Positions 1-7,686 of a stretch of DNA of 64,000 bases are shown piece after piece (the stretch's first letter is position 1; every line of letters begins with the position of its first letter). Position numbers and translations under genes: made by a program. The notes under the pieces were generated by a model. It had not been told where the DNA came from, did not search any database, and was given only the letters and a program-made list of their open reading frames with translations. Source of the stretch: an uncultured Bacteroidia bacterium (GTDB lineage Bacteria; Bacteroidota; Bacteroidia; Bacteroidales; UBA932); contig CACWOH010000011.1 of assembly GCA_902762435.1 (NCBI GenBank), positions 1-64,000 of the forward strand, read 5' to 3'.

Positions 1-84
1 TTGCTACCCCCGCTGCCCCTCGACTTGCATGTGTTAAGCCTGCCGCTAGCGTTCATCCTGAGCCAGGATCAAACTCTTCTTTGT
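1..84 (-). rRNA. 16S ribosomal RNA, 5' end only
   Basis: The reverse complement contains the universal bacterial 27F primer region (AGAGTTTGATCCTGGCTCAG, plus-strand 61-80 and leftwards) followed by sequence typical of Bacteroidales 16S, including the stretch meaning 'ACGCTAGCGGCAGGC'. The gene runs off the left edge, so only its first ~84 nucleotides are present. The exact 5' end is placed by analogy with E. coli 16S and may be off by a few bases. Confidence 0.97.
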
Positions 85-229
85 ATATTCTTATACTTTT
101 AGTTCTCTCCCGACACTCTTTGATTCCTCTAAGAAATCAACGCTCTCGATTCTTTGTTTCTCGGTACTTGCTTGTACTTATCTTCCAGTATTTTCAATGA
201 TCTTTTCCCTGCCTCTCGGAAAGGGACTG

Positions 230-261
230 CAAAGGTAAACCACTTTTTTGAAAGAGCCAAA
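230..261 (-). promoter_or_regulatory. rrn operon promoter (Bacteroidota -33/-7)
   Basis: Read on the minus strand, TACCTTTG (237-230) fits the Bacteroidota -7 consensus TAnnTTTG, and TTTG at 261-258 fits the -33 element with about 20 bases between them. Transcription would start near 224 and give a ~140-nt leader before 16S. Poly-A/T runs at 243-290 could act as an UP-like element shared with the divergent promoter at 294-301. No gene was found in 85-306. Confidence 0.7.
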
Positions 262-293
262 TTTTTTTGAAATATTTTCGACTTTTTTTTCAC

Positions 294-301
294 TACATTT
301 G
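294..301 (+). promoter_or_regulatory. -7 element of aldo/keto reductase gene
   Basis: TACATTTG matches TAnnTTTG exactly and sits five bases before the ATG at 307, so the transcript is expected to begin at or within a base or two of the start codon (leaderless). Confidence 0.7.
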
Positions 302-306
302 TCCCG

Positions 307-1251
307 ATGGAGAATTACAATCTGACCGAACCCCGCTACGAAGCGATGAATTACCGCCGCTGCGGCCGCAGCGGCATCCTGCTGTCCGAGATATCCCTGG
401 GCTTCTGGCACAATTTCGGCGGCGCCGCCGACCCGGAAGTCTGCCGGGCGATCGTCGAGACCGCCTTCGACGGCGGCGTCACCTGTTTCGACCTGGCCAA
501 CAACTACGGCCCGCCCTACGGCAGCGCCGAAGAGATGTTCGGACGCATTTTCGCCCGTTCGCTCCGGGCCCACCGCGACGAGATCCTCGTCACCACCAAG
601 GCCGGGCACGACATGTGGCCGGGCCCGTACGGCGAATGGGGCTCCCGCAAGAGCCTGTTCGCCTCGATCGACCAGAGCCTCCGCCGGATGGGACTGGACT
701 ACGTGGACATCTTCTACTCCCACCGTCCGGATCCGGACACGCCCCTCGAGGAGACGATGCAGGCCCTCGTGGACATCGTCCGCAGCGGGCGGGCGCTCTA
801 CGCGGGCATCTCCAAATATCCGCCCGCGATGGCGTCGCGCGCGTACGCCTACCTGCGCGAGGCGCACGTGCCCTGCCTGGTCTACCAGGGCCGATACAAC
901 CTGCTGGACCGCAGCCAGGAGGAGGAAATCCTGCCGCAGGCGGCCGCCGAAGGAGTGGGCTACGTGGCGTTTTCGCCCCTTGCCCAAGGCCTGCTGACGG
1001 ACCGCTATCTTGGCGGCATCCCGGCAGATTCCCGGATGCGGCACAGCATCTTCCTCGATGAGAGCGTGCTGACGCCCGAACTGCTGGCCCGCCTGCGCGC
1101 CTGGAACGAGGCGGCGGCCGCGGAAGGCCTGACCCTCGCGCAGTACGCCCTCCGCTGGATCCTGCGCCGCCCCGAGGTGAGCTCCGTGATCGTGGGGGCG
1201 AGCAGCGTGGCGCAGTTGAAGGACAGCCTGAAGGCCGTCCGGGCCCGCTAG
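307..1251 (+). CDS. Aldo/keto reductase, YghZ (L-glyceraldehyde-3-phosphate reductase) type
   Basis: This 314-residue TIM-barrel oxidoreductase is close in sequence to E. coli YghZ/GpR, which uses NADPH to reduce L-glyceraldehyde 3-phosphate and detoxifies methylglyoxal. Visible motifs include YRRCGRSG near the N-terminus, FDLANNYGPPYGSAE with the conserved Asp and Tyr, TTKAGHDMWPGPYGEWGSRK, and FYSHRPDPDTPLEE with the active-site His region. The N-terminal stretch before YRRCGRSG also aligns with YghZ, which supports ATG 307 even though the -7 element is only five bases upstream. It is divergent from the rrn operon and its stop overlaps the convergent comM stop by three bases. The exact substrate cannot be told from sequence. 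Confidence 0.9.
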   Translation: MENYNLTEPRYEAMNYRRCGRSGILLSEISLGFWHNFGGAADPEVCRAIVETAFDGGVTCFDLANNYGPPYGSAEEMFGRIFARSLRAHRDEILVTTKAGHDMWPGPYGEWGSRKSLFASIDQSLRRMGLDYVDIFYSHRPDPDTPLEETMQALVDIVRSGRALYAGISKYPPAMASRAYAYLREAHVPCLVYQGRYNLLDRSQEEEILPQAAAEGVGYVAFSPLAQGLLTDRYLGGIPADSRMRHSIFLDESVLTPELLARLRAWNEAAAAEGLTLAQYALRWILRRPEVSSVIVGASSVAQLKDSLKAVRAR

Positions 1252-2816
1252 CCCAGGTCCAGCAGGCTCTGCCGGTCCAGGAAGCGGTAGGAGGCGGCCT
1301 CCAGCAGGTGCGCGGGGCTGATGTCCCGGGCCCCTTCCAGGTCGGCGATGGTGCGTGCGACCTTGATGATGCGGAAATAGGCGCGCATCGAGAAACCCAT
1401 CTTGACCATCAGGTTTTCCAATGTCTTCCGGCAGTCCTCGTCCAGGGGGCAGAAACGCTCCGTCTGCTTGATGTCCATTGCCGCGTTCGTGGCGGCGCCG
1501 CTGCCCTCCAGCCGCTGTTTCTGCCGCTGCCGCGCCTGCAGCACCCGGGCGGCCACCGCCGCGCTGCCCTCGGCTTTCTGCGCCCGCACGATGCGGTCGG
1601 CGGGCACCGGATGCATCCATACGTGGATATCGATGCGGTCCAGGATCGGGCCGGACAACTTGGACAGGTAGCTTTGCCGCTGGGTGGGGGTGCAGGTGCA
1701 GCGGTCGCCCTCGCCCCAGTAGCCGCAGGGGCAGGGGTTGGAGGCCGCCACGAGCATGAACGAGGCCGGAAACTCGACCTTCCCCTTCAGGCGGGAGATG
1801 CACACGGTCCGGTCCTCGATGGGCCCCCGGAGGGCCTCGATGACCGATTTGGGCATCTGCCCCACCTCGTCGAGGAAGAGCACGCCGTTGTTGGCGAGGG
1901 ACACCTCCCCGGGCAGGATGCTGTCTCCGCCGCCTCCGCCGACGATGGCCGGCAGGGAGGCGGAATAGTGCGGGGCCCGGAAGGGACGGCGCCGGATCAG
2001 GCCGTCCTGCGGCGAGCCCTTGCCGGCGACCGAGTAGATCTTGCTCGTCACCAGGGCCTCCTGCATCGTCATCGGCGGCAGGATGCCCGCCATCGCCTTC
2101 GCGAGCGAACTCTTGCCCGCTCCCGGCGCACCGACCATAATGATGTTGTGCCCGCCGGCGGCTGCGATCTCGATACCGCGTTTGGCGCCTTCCTGGCCGA
2201 TGATGTCGGCGAAATCCACCCCGTATTCCGGCCCCGCGGCACCTGCGCCGCTCCGGTGCAGCCTGCGGTAAGCCCGGGTGTTCCAGACCAGCAGGTCCGG
2301 GCAGTCCTCCTGCCCTTCCAGGATGCGCACCACGTCCGCGAGGGTCTCCACCCCATAGACCTTCATATCCTTGAATTCAGCCGCTTCCAGGGCGGATTCG
2401 GCGGGCAGGATGATGCCGTCGCGTCCGGAATCGCGGGCCATTTCGGCGAAAGGCAGTGCGCCTGGGATCGCCCGGACACTGCCGTCCAGCCCGAGTTCCC
2501 CCATCAGGATGAAGCGTCCGGAAAGCGGCAGTTCGCGCTGCCCGGACGCGGCGATGATGCCCACGGCGATGGGCAGGTCGTAGCCGGAGCCGTTCTTGCG
2601 GAGGTCCGCCGGGGCGAGGTTGATGACGATCCGCTTGCCCGGAATATGGAATCCGAGGGCCTCCAGGGCCGTCGTAGTGCGCAGGAGGCTCTCCTTGACG
2701 GCCACGTCGGCCAGTCCGACCAGGTGGATTCCGATGCCCCGGTCGATGTCGATCTCCACCGTCACTTCGACGGCGTCGATACCGATGCATTTCGCACCGT
2801 GGATGCGTGTCAGCAT
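1248..2816 (-). CDS. comM: YifB/ComM family Mg-chelatase-like AAA+ ATPase
   Basis: A 522-residue protein with the ComM/YifB architecture: an N-terminal Lon-protease-like domain (HIPGKRIVINLAPADLRK, DLPIAVGI), an Mg-chelatase ChlI AAA+ core with Walker A GAPGAGKSSLAK and Walker B GVLFLDEVGQ, the FRAPHYSAS and PCGYWGEGDRCTC family motifs, and a C-terminal helical lid. In transforming bacteria ComM is a helicase for branch migration during DNA integration; in non-competent lineages its role is less clear. The start is taken as the Met at 2816 (MLTRIHGAKCIGID), the usual N-terminus of the family; an upstream in-frame extension to 2867 runs into the divergent tsaE gene. The start lies 31 bases from that gene. 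Confidence 0.93.
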   Translation of the reverse strand: MLTRIHGAKCIGIDAVEVTVEIDIDRGIGIHLVGLADVAVKESLLRTTTALEALGFHIPGKRIVINLAPADLRKNGSGYDLPIAVGIIAASGQRELPLSGRFILMGELGLDGSVRAIPGALPFAEMARDSGRDGIILPAESALEAAEFKDMKVYGVETLADVVRILEGQEDCPDLLVWNTRAYRRLHRSGAGAAGPEYGVDFADIIGQEGAKRGIEIAAAGGHNIIMVGAPGAGKSSLAKAMAGILPPMTMQEALVTSKIYSVAGKGSPQDGLIRRRPFRAPHYSASLPAIVGGGGGDSILPGEVSLANNGVLFLDEVGQMPKSVIEALRGPIEDRTVCISRLKGKVEFPASFMLVAASNPCPCGYWGEGDRCTCTPTQRQSYLSKLSGPILDRIDIHVWMHPVPADRIVRAQKAEGSAAVAARVLQARQRQKQRLEGSGAATNAAMDIKQTERFCPLDEDCRKTLENLMVKMGFSMRAYFRIIKVARTIADLEGARDISPAHLLEAASYRFLDRQSLLDLG

Positions 2817-2834
2817 AGTGTTGCTCTTTTTTCG

Positions 2835-2842
2835 TATCTTTG
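2835..2842 (+). promoter_or_regulatory. -7 element of tsaE
   Basis: TATCTTTG fits TAnnTTTG and lies five bases before the ATG at 2848, again predicting a leaderless mRNA. It is embedded in the 31-base gap between the divergent comM and tsaE genes. Confidence 0.7.
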
Positions 2843-2847
2843 CATAA

Positions 2848-3273
2848 ATGAAACAGACGATCGTCATAGCCTCCCTGTCGGAAATCGACGCCGCCGCGCA
2901 GGAATTCCTGCGCCGCCTCGGCGACCGCCGGCTCGTCGCCTTCTATGCCCCGATGGGGGCCGGCAAGACCACGTTCATTACGGCCCTGTGCCGCGTTCTC
3001 GGCGTGCGGTCCGACGCCGTCAGTTCCCCGACCTTCGCGATTGTCAACGAGTATCGGGCCGCCTCCGGGGAACCGGTTTATCATTTTGATTTCTACCGGA
3101 TTACAAAATTGGAAGAGGCGCTGGACATCGGCCTGTACGACTATCTGGACAGCGGCGCGCTCTGCCTGATGGAATGGCCCGGGAACATCGCCCCGCTGCT
3201 GCCGGAAGAGACGCTCGAGGTGTCCATCGAGGTCGCGGACGACGGCTCCCGGACCCTCAGTTGGGAGGACTGA
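2848..3273 (+). CDS. tsaE: tRNA threonylcarbamoyladenosine biosynthesis ATPase TsaE
   Basis: A 141-residue P-loop protein of the TsaE/YjeE family, which works with TsaB and TsaD to make t6A37 on ANN-decoding tRNAs. The Walker A APMGAGKTTF is at about residues 34-43, followed by the family motifs SSPTFAIVNEY and VYHFDFYRI, and the LMEWPGNI block near 110. Length is normal for the family. tsaB and tsaD are not in this window. The last 17 bases overlap tail-to-tail with the convergent lipoprotein gene. Confidence 0.95.
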   Translation: MKQTIVIASLSEIDAAAQEFLRRLGDRRLVAFYAPMGAGKTTFITALCRVLGVRSDAVSSPTFAIVNEYRAASGEPVYHFDFYRITKLEEALDIGLYDYLDSGALCLMEWPGNIAPLLPEETLEVSIEVADDGSRTLSWED

Positions 3274-4486
3274 GGCTCACCGCCACACTGCTTACATATC
3301 CGTACAGGTCGAGTTCCGTCACCCGGCCGCCCCGGCGTATCTGCGGGAGGGCGTGCGCCTGCCGGGGCGTGAAAGCGAGCACCAGCAGGGTGCCCGCGGC
3401 CGCCGCGCAGCCCAGCCCCGGGAAAAGGCAGGGCCCGTCGGACCGGCCGCTTCCGGAAGGGCCGTACCAGCGCACGGTCCCTTCCGCGTCCGTGCTGACG
3501 GCGAAGTCCGCCTCGGCAGTGCGGTACAGGGTTGCGTCCTCGCTGCAGAGCCGCCTGGGCGCGGAGTCCGCGGCGTCCCGGACCCCGGAAAACCAGCCGC
3601 CGGCGCCGTCCGGGAAGCGCCCGGTAACGGCGTAGGCTTCCTCCCCCTCCGGCCAGATGCGCCCGTCCTGCAGGCCCCCGGAGGAGGAAAGCGGATGGAG
3701 TACGAGCGGGCGGCCGTCCCGGACCTTGAGGTCCAGCACGCGCGTGCCGGGAAGCGATTCTTTCAAAGGTGATTCCCGGCCGTCCTGCACCCGGTAGAGG
3801 CTTGTTCCGCCGGGAAAATCCACCCGGAAACAGAATACGGGCGCGCCCCCGTCCCGGTACAGCGCCCCCGTGGGGCCGTAGGAGGGGTCGTCCAGGCGGC
3901 CGAAAGGGATGCCGTCGGCCCGGCTGAGCAGGACCTCCCCGTTCTTTCGGAAGGAGAAACCCTGCCCGGAGACGGAACGCGACAGGGTGTAGAGGTCGTC
4001 CCCGTCTTCGAGCAGCCCCACCAGAAACTCCCGCTGTCCGAAGCGGAACAGTTCCCGGCCGTCCCGTCCGATCCGGGTGCATCCGTCGGCGATCCGCTCC
4101 GTGTACAGGTGTCCGGAGAGGATGTGGTGACGGTCCGGATCCGCGACGAAACAGGCGTCCGGGCCGAAGGGGAGGGCCAGTTCCGGTGCGAAATCCCGGT
4201 ACAGGACCAGCTCGAAAGGGGCGGTCCCGTAGGCGGTGTCCCGCTGCCAGTCATAGTCTTTTGGGAAACGGACGGCGCTCAGCCAGACGGTCGTGTCCGG
4301 CGGCGGGGCCGGTGCGGGATCCTCCGGTCCGGGGGCCGGCGGGTGCGCCGTGGCGGAAGGGGGCGAGGAGCCGCGCTCGCAGTCGATGCGCATCCGCGCG
4401 TCGGGGTCGGGGCCGCCGTCAAGCCAGACGCAGGCGGCCAGGACGGCCGAGGCGGGCAGGAGGATGAGCCAGGGTGAAGTTTTCAT
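3257..4486 (-). CDS. Putative lipoprotein of unknown function, possible beta-propeller
   Basis: A 409-residue protein with a lipoprotein signal peptide: a Lys near the N-terminus, a hydrophobic stretch, and the lipobox LAAC with Cys at about 19. A Pro/Ala-rich linker (about residues 40-65) follows, and the body is made of recurring short strand-turn-strand units ending in phrases such as GRELFRFG and NGEVLLSRADG, which suggests a TolB/BF3164-like propeller. I do not recognise a specific family and no catalytic motif is visible. An upstream terminator-like hairpin (4508-4554) lies between its predicted promoter (4565-4572) and the start. The 3' end overlaps tsaE by 17 bases. Confidence 0.72.
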   Translation of the reverse strand: MKTSPWLILLPASAVLAACVWLDGGPDPDARMRIDCERGSSPPSATAHPPAPGPEDPAPAPPPDTTVWLSAVRFPKDYDWQRDTAYGTAPFELVLYRDFAPELALPFGPDACFVADPDRHHILSGHLYTERIADGCTRIGRDGRELFRFGQREFLVGLLEDGDDLYTLSRSVSGQGFSFRKNGEVLLSRADGIPFGRLDDPSYGPTGALYRDGGAPVFCFRVDFPGGTSLYRVQDGRESPLKESLPGTRVLDLKVRDGRPLVLHPLSSSGGLQDGRIWPEGEEAYAVTGRFPDGAGGWFSGVRDAADSAPRRLCSEDATLYRTAEADFAVSTDAEGTVRWYGPSGSGRSDGPCLFPGLGCAAAAGTLLVLAFTPRQAHALPQIRRGGRVTELDLYGYVSSVAVSLSPPN

Positions 4487-4507
4487 GGTCGTTTTTTCTG
4501 CAAAGGA

Positions 4508-4554
4508 GCAAAAAAAACGAAAAACCCGCGATAAGATTCTTCTCTTTTCGCGGG
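4508..4554 (-). terminator. Rho-independent terminator-like hairpin
   Basis: On the minus strand CCCGCGA (4554-4548) pairs with TCGCGGG (4531-4525), a perfect 7-bp stem around a 16-nt loop. It is followed by TTTTTCGTTTTTTT (4524 down to 4511). It lies downstream of the barrel protein gene (ends 4603) but also downstream of the likely promoter of the next gene, so it may be a terminator, a leader attenuator, or both. Confidence 0.7.
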
Positions 4555-4564
4555 CCGTTCATCA

Positions 4565-4572
4565 CAAAAATA
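4565..4572 (-). promoter_or_regulatory. -7 element of lipoprotein gene 3257-4486
   Basis: On the minus strand TATTTTTG matches TAnnTTTG. Transcription would begin near 4560 and give a leader of about 70 bases that contains the hairpin 4508-4554. Confidence 0.5.
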
Positions 4573-4602
4573 CGTTTTTTTCCGTTTTCGGTTTTTTTAT
4601 CG

Positions 4603-5802
4603 TCAGAAGTTCAGCCGCAGACCGGCGTCGAAATTCACCATCAGGGGCTTTTCGGTACGGATGCTCTTCGGCTGGCCGCACGGGAAGTAGTACTGCAGGC
4701 CGGGATCCAGATAGAGCCCGATGTGCGGAGCCACGCGGAACTCCACGCCCAGGCCGCCGCCGACGGAATACTGGAACTTGTCCACCGGGTACTTCCGGAT
4801 GATGTCGGGGCTGGCGAAGAGCCGGTATTTGTTGGAGATGCAGTACTCGATCTCGCCGCCGCCATAGGCGTAGAACTTGATCTTTTCCGCATCGATGATG
4901 TCGTAATAGAGGTTGAGGGGGACGCCGAGGTACTGCAGGGTGTGGGACACGCTGCCGGAGGTGCCGGCGAAATTGCCCGTGAACGTGCGCGACAGGATGG
5001 AGTAGTCCAGGCCCGTTCCCACGGACAGGCGCGGGGCGAGGTAGAAACGAACGCCCAGGCCGACCGTGATGGGGATGCCGTAGGAGGAAGCGCCCTGTTC
5101 GGAGAAATCCTCGGAGGCGCCGGGCGCCATCCGCGCGGCGGGAGGCAGGAGCCGTCCGGTGGACTCGTTGCCGCCGATGGCGCCCTGTGCATAGAGGGCG
5201 GGACGGCGCACGGCCTTGCGGACGGACGTGCCGGAATCCGGGACGGAGAAGGGATCGACTGTAGGGAGGTTGTTTTCCCGTACCTTGCTTCCTTCCTTTG
5301 CAGGCGCATTTTCCTGCGGAGCCGTGGCGGCGACGCTCTCCTGCGGCTGCTGCGCGGCGGGTTCGGTCCCAGCGGGTTCCGTCTCGGCGGCGGGGCGGCT
5401 TTCCGCCTCGCGCTGCGGCGCCGCGGCCCGCACGGAGCGGCGCGGGGCCACTTGGACCGGGGCGTCGTTCTGGGCCGGAGCGGCCGCCGCGGCATCGATT
5501 TCCACCGATGCGGCGGCGGGTCCGCCGGCCTCTGCAAGCAATGCTTGCTGTTGGTAATGATTATTGGTTGGGATTGAGGTGTTCTTTGTGCCCGGGAGGA
5601 AAACGCCCAGCGCGATGGCGGCTGCGGCGGCGAGGGCTACGCCGGCCCATTTCATCCACGCCCACGGCCGGGCGGCGGAAGCGGCCGCGGCGTCCAGACG
5701 CGCGGACACCCCTTTCCAGACGCGGCGGGGAGGGGTCTCCGCGGCGTCTTCGAAGATCGACCTGACCTGGAGGTCGAAATCGTCAAATCGGTTGTCCTGC
5801 AT
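4603..5802 (-). CDS. Membrane-anchored outer-membrane beta-barrel protein, putative anti-sigma partner
   Basis: A 399-residue protein with an unusual arrangement. Residues 1-50 are a charged cytoplasmic-type segment, residues about 52-70 form one Ala-rich transmembrane helix, and residues about 71-215 are a low-complexity linker rich in Ala, Pro, Glu and Gln. The C-terminal ~180 residues look like an outer-membrane barrel of the PorT/OMP_b-brl type, ending in GLRLNF with a terminal Phe as in BAM substrates. The start is one base after the stop of the ECF sigma gene, so the two are translated from one mRNA. By position the N-terminus is a candidate anti-sigma region. No classic anti-sigma motif such as a zinc-binding HxxxCxxC is present. 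Confidence 0.75.
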   Translation of the reverse strand: MQDNRFDDFDLQVRSIFEDAAETPPRRVWKGVSARLDAAAASAARPWAWMKWAGVALAAAAAIALGVFLPGTKNTSIPTNNHYQQQALLAEAGGPAAASVEIDAAAAAPAQNDAPVQVAPRRSVRAAAPQREAESRPAAETEPAGTEPAAQQPQESVAATAPQENAPAKEGSKVRENNLPTVDPFSVPDSGTSVRKAVRRPALYAQGAIGGNESTGRLLPPAARMAPGASEDFSEQGASSYGIPITVGLGVRFYLAPRLSVGTGLDYSILSRTFTGNFAGTSGSVSHTLQYLGVPLNLYYDIIDAEKIKFYAYGGGEIEYCISNKYRLFASPDIIRKYPVDKFQYSVGGGLGVEFRVAPHIGLYLDPGLQYYFPCGQPKSIRTEKPLMVNFDAGLRLNF

Positions 5803-5803
5803 C

Positions 5804-6364
5804 TTAATGTCTTTCTTTGATCCTTGTCTGCAACAGCGTCCGCGCCCGTTGCAACTGGGAGCGGGAGGTGGTCTCGGAAATGCCGAGCGCTTCGGCGATC
5901 TCCTTGTGCGAGTATCCTTCGATCACGTACATGTTGAAGACCGTCCGGAAACCCGGCGGGAGGGCGGCGATCATCTTCAGCAGTTCGTCATAGCCGATCC
6001 GCTGGATGGCGGTGGGGTCGTCGCTGGTGATGTTCCAGGCGGCGTCCACGTCTTCGGAGTTCTTGAGCGCATCCTTCTTCCTGAGGCTCATCAAGGCCGT
6101 GTTGACAAAGATCTTGCGGGCCCAGCCTTCGAAGGAGCCTTCTCCCGAATAGCTGTCCAGTTTGGAGAAAAGGGTTACGAAACCATCCTGGAGGATGTCC
6201 TCCGCGGCTTCCCGTTCACCCATGTACCGCAGGCACACTGCGAACATTTTGGCGGACAGGAGGTCGTAGATGGCTTTCTGTGCGCGGCGTTCCCCGCGTT
6301 TCGCCCCTTCGATCCATTCTGTTTCCCGTGAGTTAAGATGCTTCTTGTTGGGGAAAAGTTGCAT
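5804..6364 (-). CDS. ECF-type RNA polymerase sigma factor
   Basis: A 186-residue sigma-70 family protein. Region 2 covers about residues 15-85 (RRAQKAIYDLLSAKMF, YMGEREAAEDILQDGF, FEGWARKIFVNTALMSLRK) and region 4 is the C-terminal helix-turn-helix (LPPGFRTVFNMYVIEGYSH, KEIAEALGISETTSRSQL). It has no region 1 or 3, as expected for ECF factors. The start is set at Met 6364 (MQLFPNKKHL); the in-frame extension to 6412 has no family similarity and enters the promoter region. It is translationally coupled to the membrane/barrel gene that follows, so it probably directs an envelope response; its regulon is unknown. Confidence 0.92.
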   Translation of the reverse strand: MQLFPNKKHLNSRETEWIEGAKRGERRAQKAIYDLLSAKMFAVCLRYMGEREAAEDILQDGFVTLFSKLDSYSGEGSFEGWARKIFVNTALMSLRKKDALKNSEDVDAAWNITSDDPTAIQRIGYDELLKMIAALPPGFRTVFNMYVIEGYSHKEIAEALGISETTSRSQLQRARTLLQTRIKERH

Positions 6365-6409
6365 CCGGCACGTGAAAAAGTAATTACCGCGAAAATAGCC
6401 AATTTTTCT

Positions 6410-6432
6410 CACAAAAAATACATATTTTTGTG
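6410..6432. promoter_or_regulatory. Palindromic divergent promoter region
   Basis: CACAAAAA (6410-6417) and TTTTTGTG (6425-6432) form a perfect 8-base inverted repeat around a 7-base spacer. On the plus strand it contains the -7 element TATTTTTG (6423-6430), eight bases before the ATG at 6439. On the minus strand the equivalent element is TATTTTTTG, one base too long, so the sigma-gene promoter assignment is weaker. The symmetry could also be an operator. Confidence 0.5.
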
Positions 6433-6438
6433 TCCGTT

Positions 6439-7686
6439 ATGCGTAAGCTCCTCCCATATCTGATCCTGTTGCTGCTCGGTTGCAGCCTGCACGCGCAGGT
6501 GGTGGAAGAGGGGACGGACCTGTTCCTGACCGCCACCGCGGAGTACGCCGAAGAGCAGTATGCCCAGGCGCGCGAACACCTGCAGCAGCTGCACGCGCTC
6601 GATCCCGAAGACGACGCCGTCAACTATTATCTCGGCCTGTGCGAACTCGCGATGCAGGACCTGGACGCCGCGGAGGAACATCTGAACGCGGCCGCCCGGG
6701 CCGATTCGACCAATACCTGGTACGTCTATGCGCTGGCCTCGCTGTATGACGCAAAGCGGGACCAGGTGCGCGCCGGCGAACTGGTGGAGAAGCTGGTCCG
6801 GATGGCCCCGGGCCTGTACAACAACGCCCAGACCCTGTCGATGGTGGCGGACGCCAAGGTGGCCGCCCGGCAGGATTCCGTGGCGCTGTCCTACTACAAC
6901 CAGGCCCTGGAGCTGGACCCGGAGTACGCCCCGGCGCAGATCGGGCGGACGGAACTGCTCCGCCGCATGGGCAATTTCCCGGCTTTCTTCTCCGGGCTGG
7001 AGGGCTTCATCCGCAACGAGGCGGTACGCCCGGAAATCAAGAGCAACTACCTTACGGTGATGATGGACAACATCGACTCGCCGTTCTACTGGGTCTGGGG
7101 CGATACCATCAACCGCCTGGTGGACCTGGACCGCGAGATGCATCCGTCGGACTACGCCATCCAGCTGCTCAAGCTGCGCATGTGCTACATCAAGCAGGAC
7201 TGGCAGGCCGTGCTGGACCAGTGCGACGTGATGGCCGACCTGGCGCATGCGGAGGGGAACAACGACCATCTGGCCGAGGCCCTCTCCATCGCCGGTGACG
7301 TGTGGTACCAGCAGATGGAGGACAGGAAAAAGGCCTACGAGACCTATGAGCAGGCCCTGAAGGCCGATCCCGACCGCACTTCCGTGCTCAACAACTACGC
7401 CTATTATCTCTCGCTGGAGGGCAAGCAGCTGCGCAAGGCGCTCAAGATGAGCCGCCGCACGGTGGAGCTGGAGCCCGACAACGCGACCTACCTGGACACC
7501 TACGGCTGGCTCCTCTACCTCCTGCACAGGCCCAAGGAAGCGAAGCCGTACTTCAAGCATGCGATGCTGTACGGCGGCAAGGACAGCGCCGTGATCCTGG
7601 AGCACTATTCCAAGGTCCTCGAGGCCCTCGGCGAGGACGACCTCGCCCTCTATTACAAGAACCTGTCGGAACAGAAGAGCCGATGA
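6439..7686 (+). CDS. Tetratricopeptide-repeat lipoprotein
   Basis: A 415-residue protein with an N-terminal signal and lipobox LLGC (Cys at about 14), followed by TPR units across most of the chain. Examples are the helices around YAEEQYAQAREHLQQLHALDP, YYNQALELDPEYAPAQIG, and the C-terminal set around ALKADPDRTSVLNNYAYYL and TVELEPDNATYLDTYGWLLY. TPR proteins are scaffolds, so the protein is likely an envelope assembly factor. Its stop overlaps the start of the EnvC-like gene (ATGA), which points to a shared role in cell-wall biogenesis. The ATG at 6439 is preferred to the in-frame GTG at 6430, which is inside the -7 element. Confidence 0.85.
   Translation: MRKLLPYLILLLLGCSLHAQVVEEGTDLFLTATAEYAEEQYAQAREHLQQLHALDPEDDAVNYYLGLCELAMQDLDAAEEHLNAAARADSTNTWYVYALASLYDAKRDQVRAGELVEKLVRMAPGLYNNAQTLSMVADAKVAARQDSVALSYYNQALELDPEYAPAQIGRTELLRRMGNFPAFFSGLEGFIRNEAVRPEIKSNYLTVMMDNIDSPFYWVWGDTINRLVDLDREMHPSDYAIQLLKLRMCYIKQDWQAVLDQCDVMADLAHAEGNNDHLAEALSIAGDVWYQQMEDRKKAYETYEQALKADPDRTSVLNNYAYYLSLEGKQLRKALKMSRRTVELEPDNATYLDTYGWLLYLLHRPKEAKPYFKHAMLYGGKDSAVILEHYSKVLEALGEDDLALYYKNLSEQKSR

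Noticed and set aside
2817..2867. Longer ComM N-terminus starting at 2867
   Set aside because: The extension overlaps the divergent tsaE start and promoter and has no similarity to the family.
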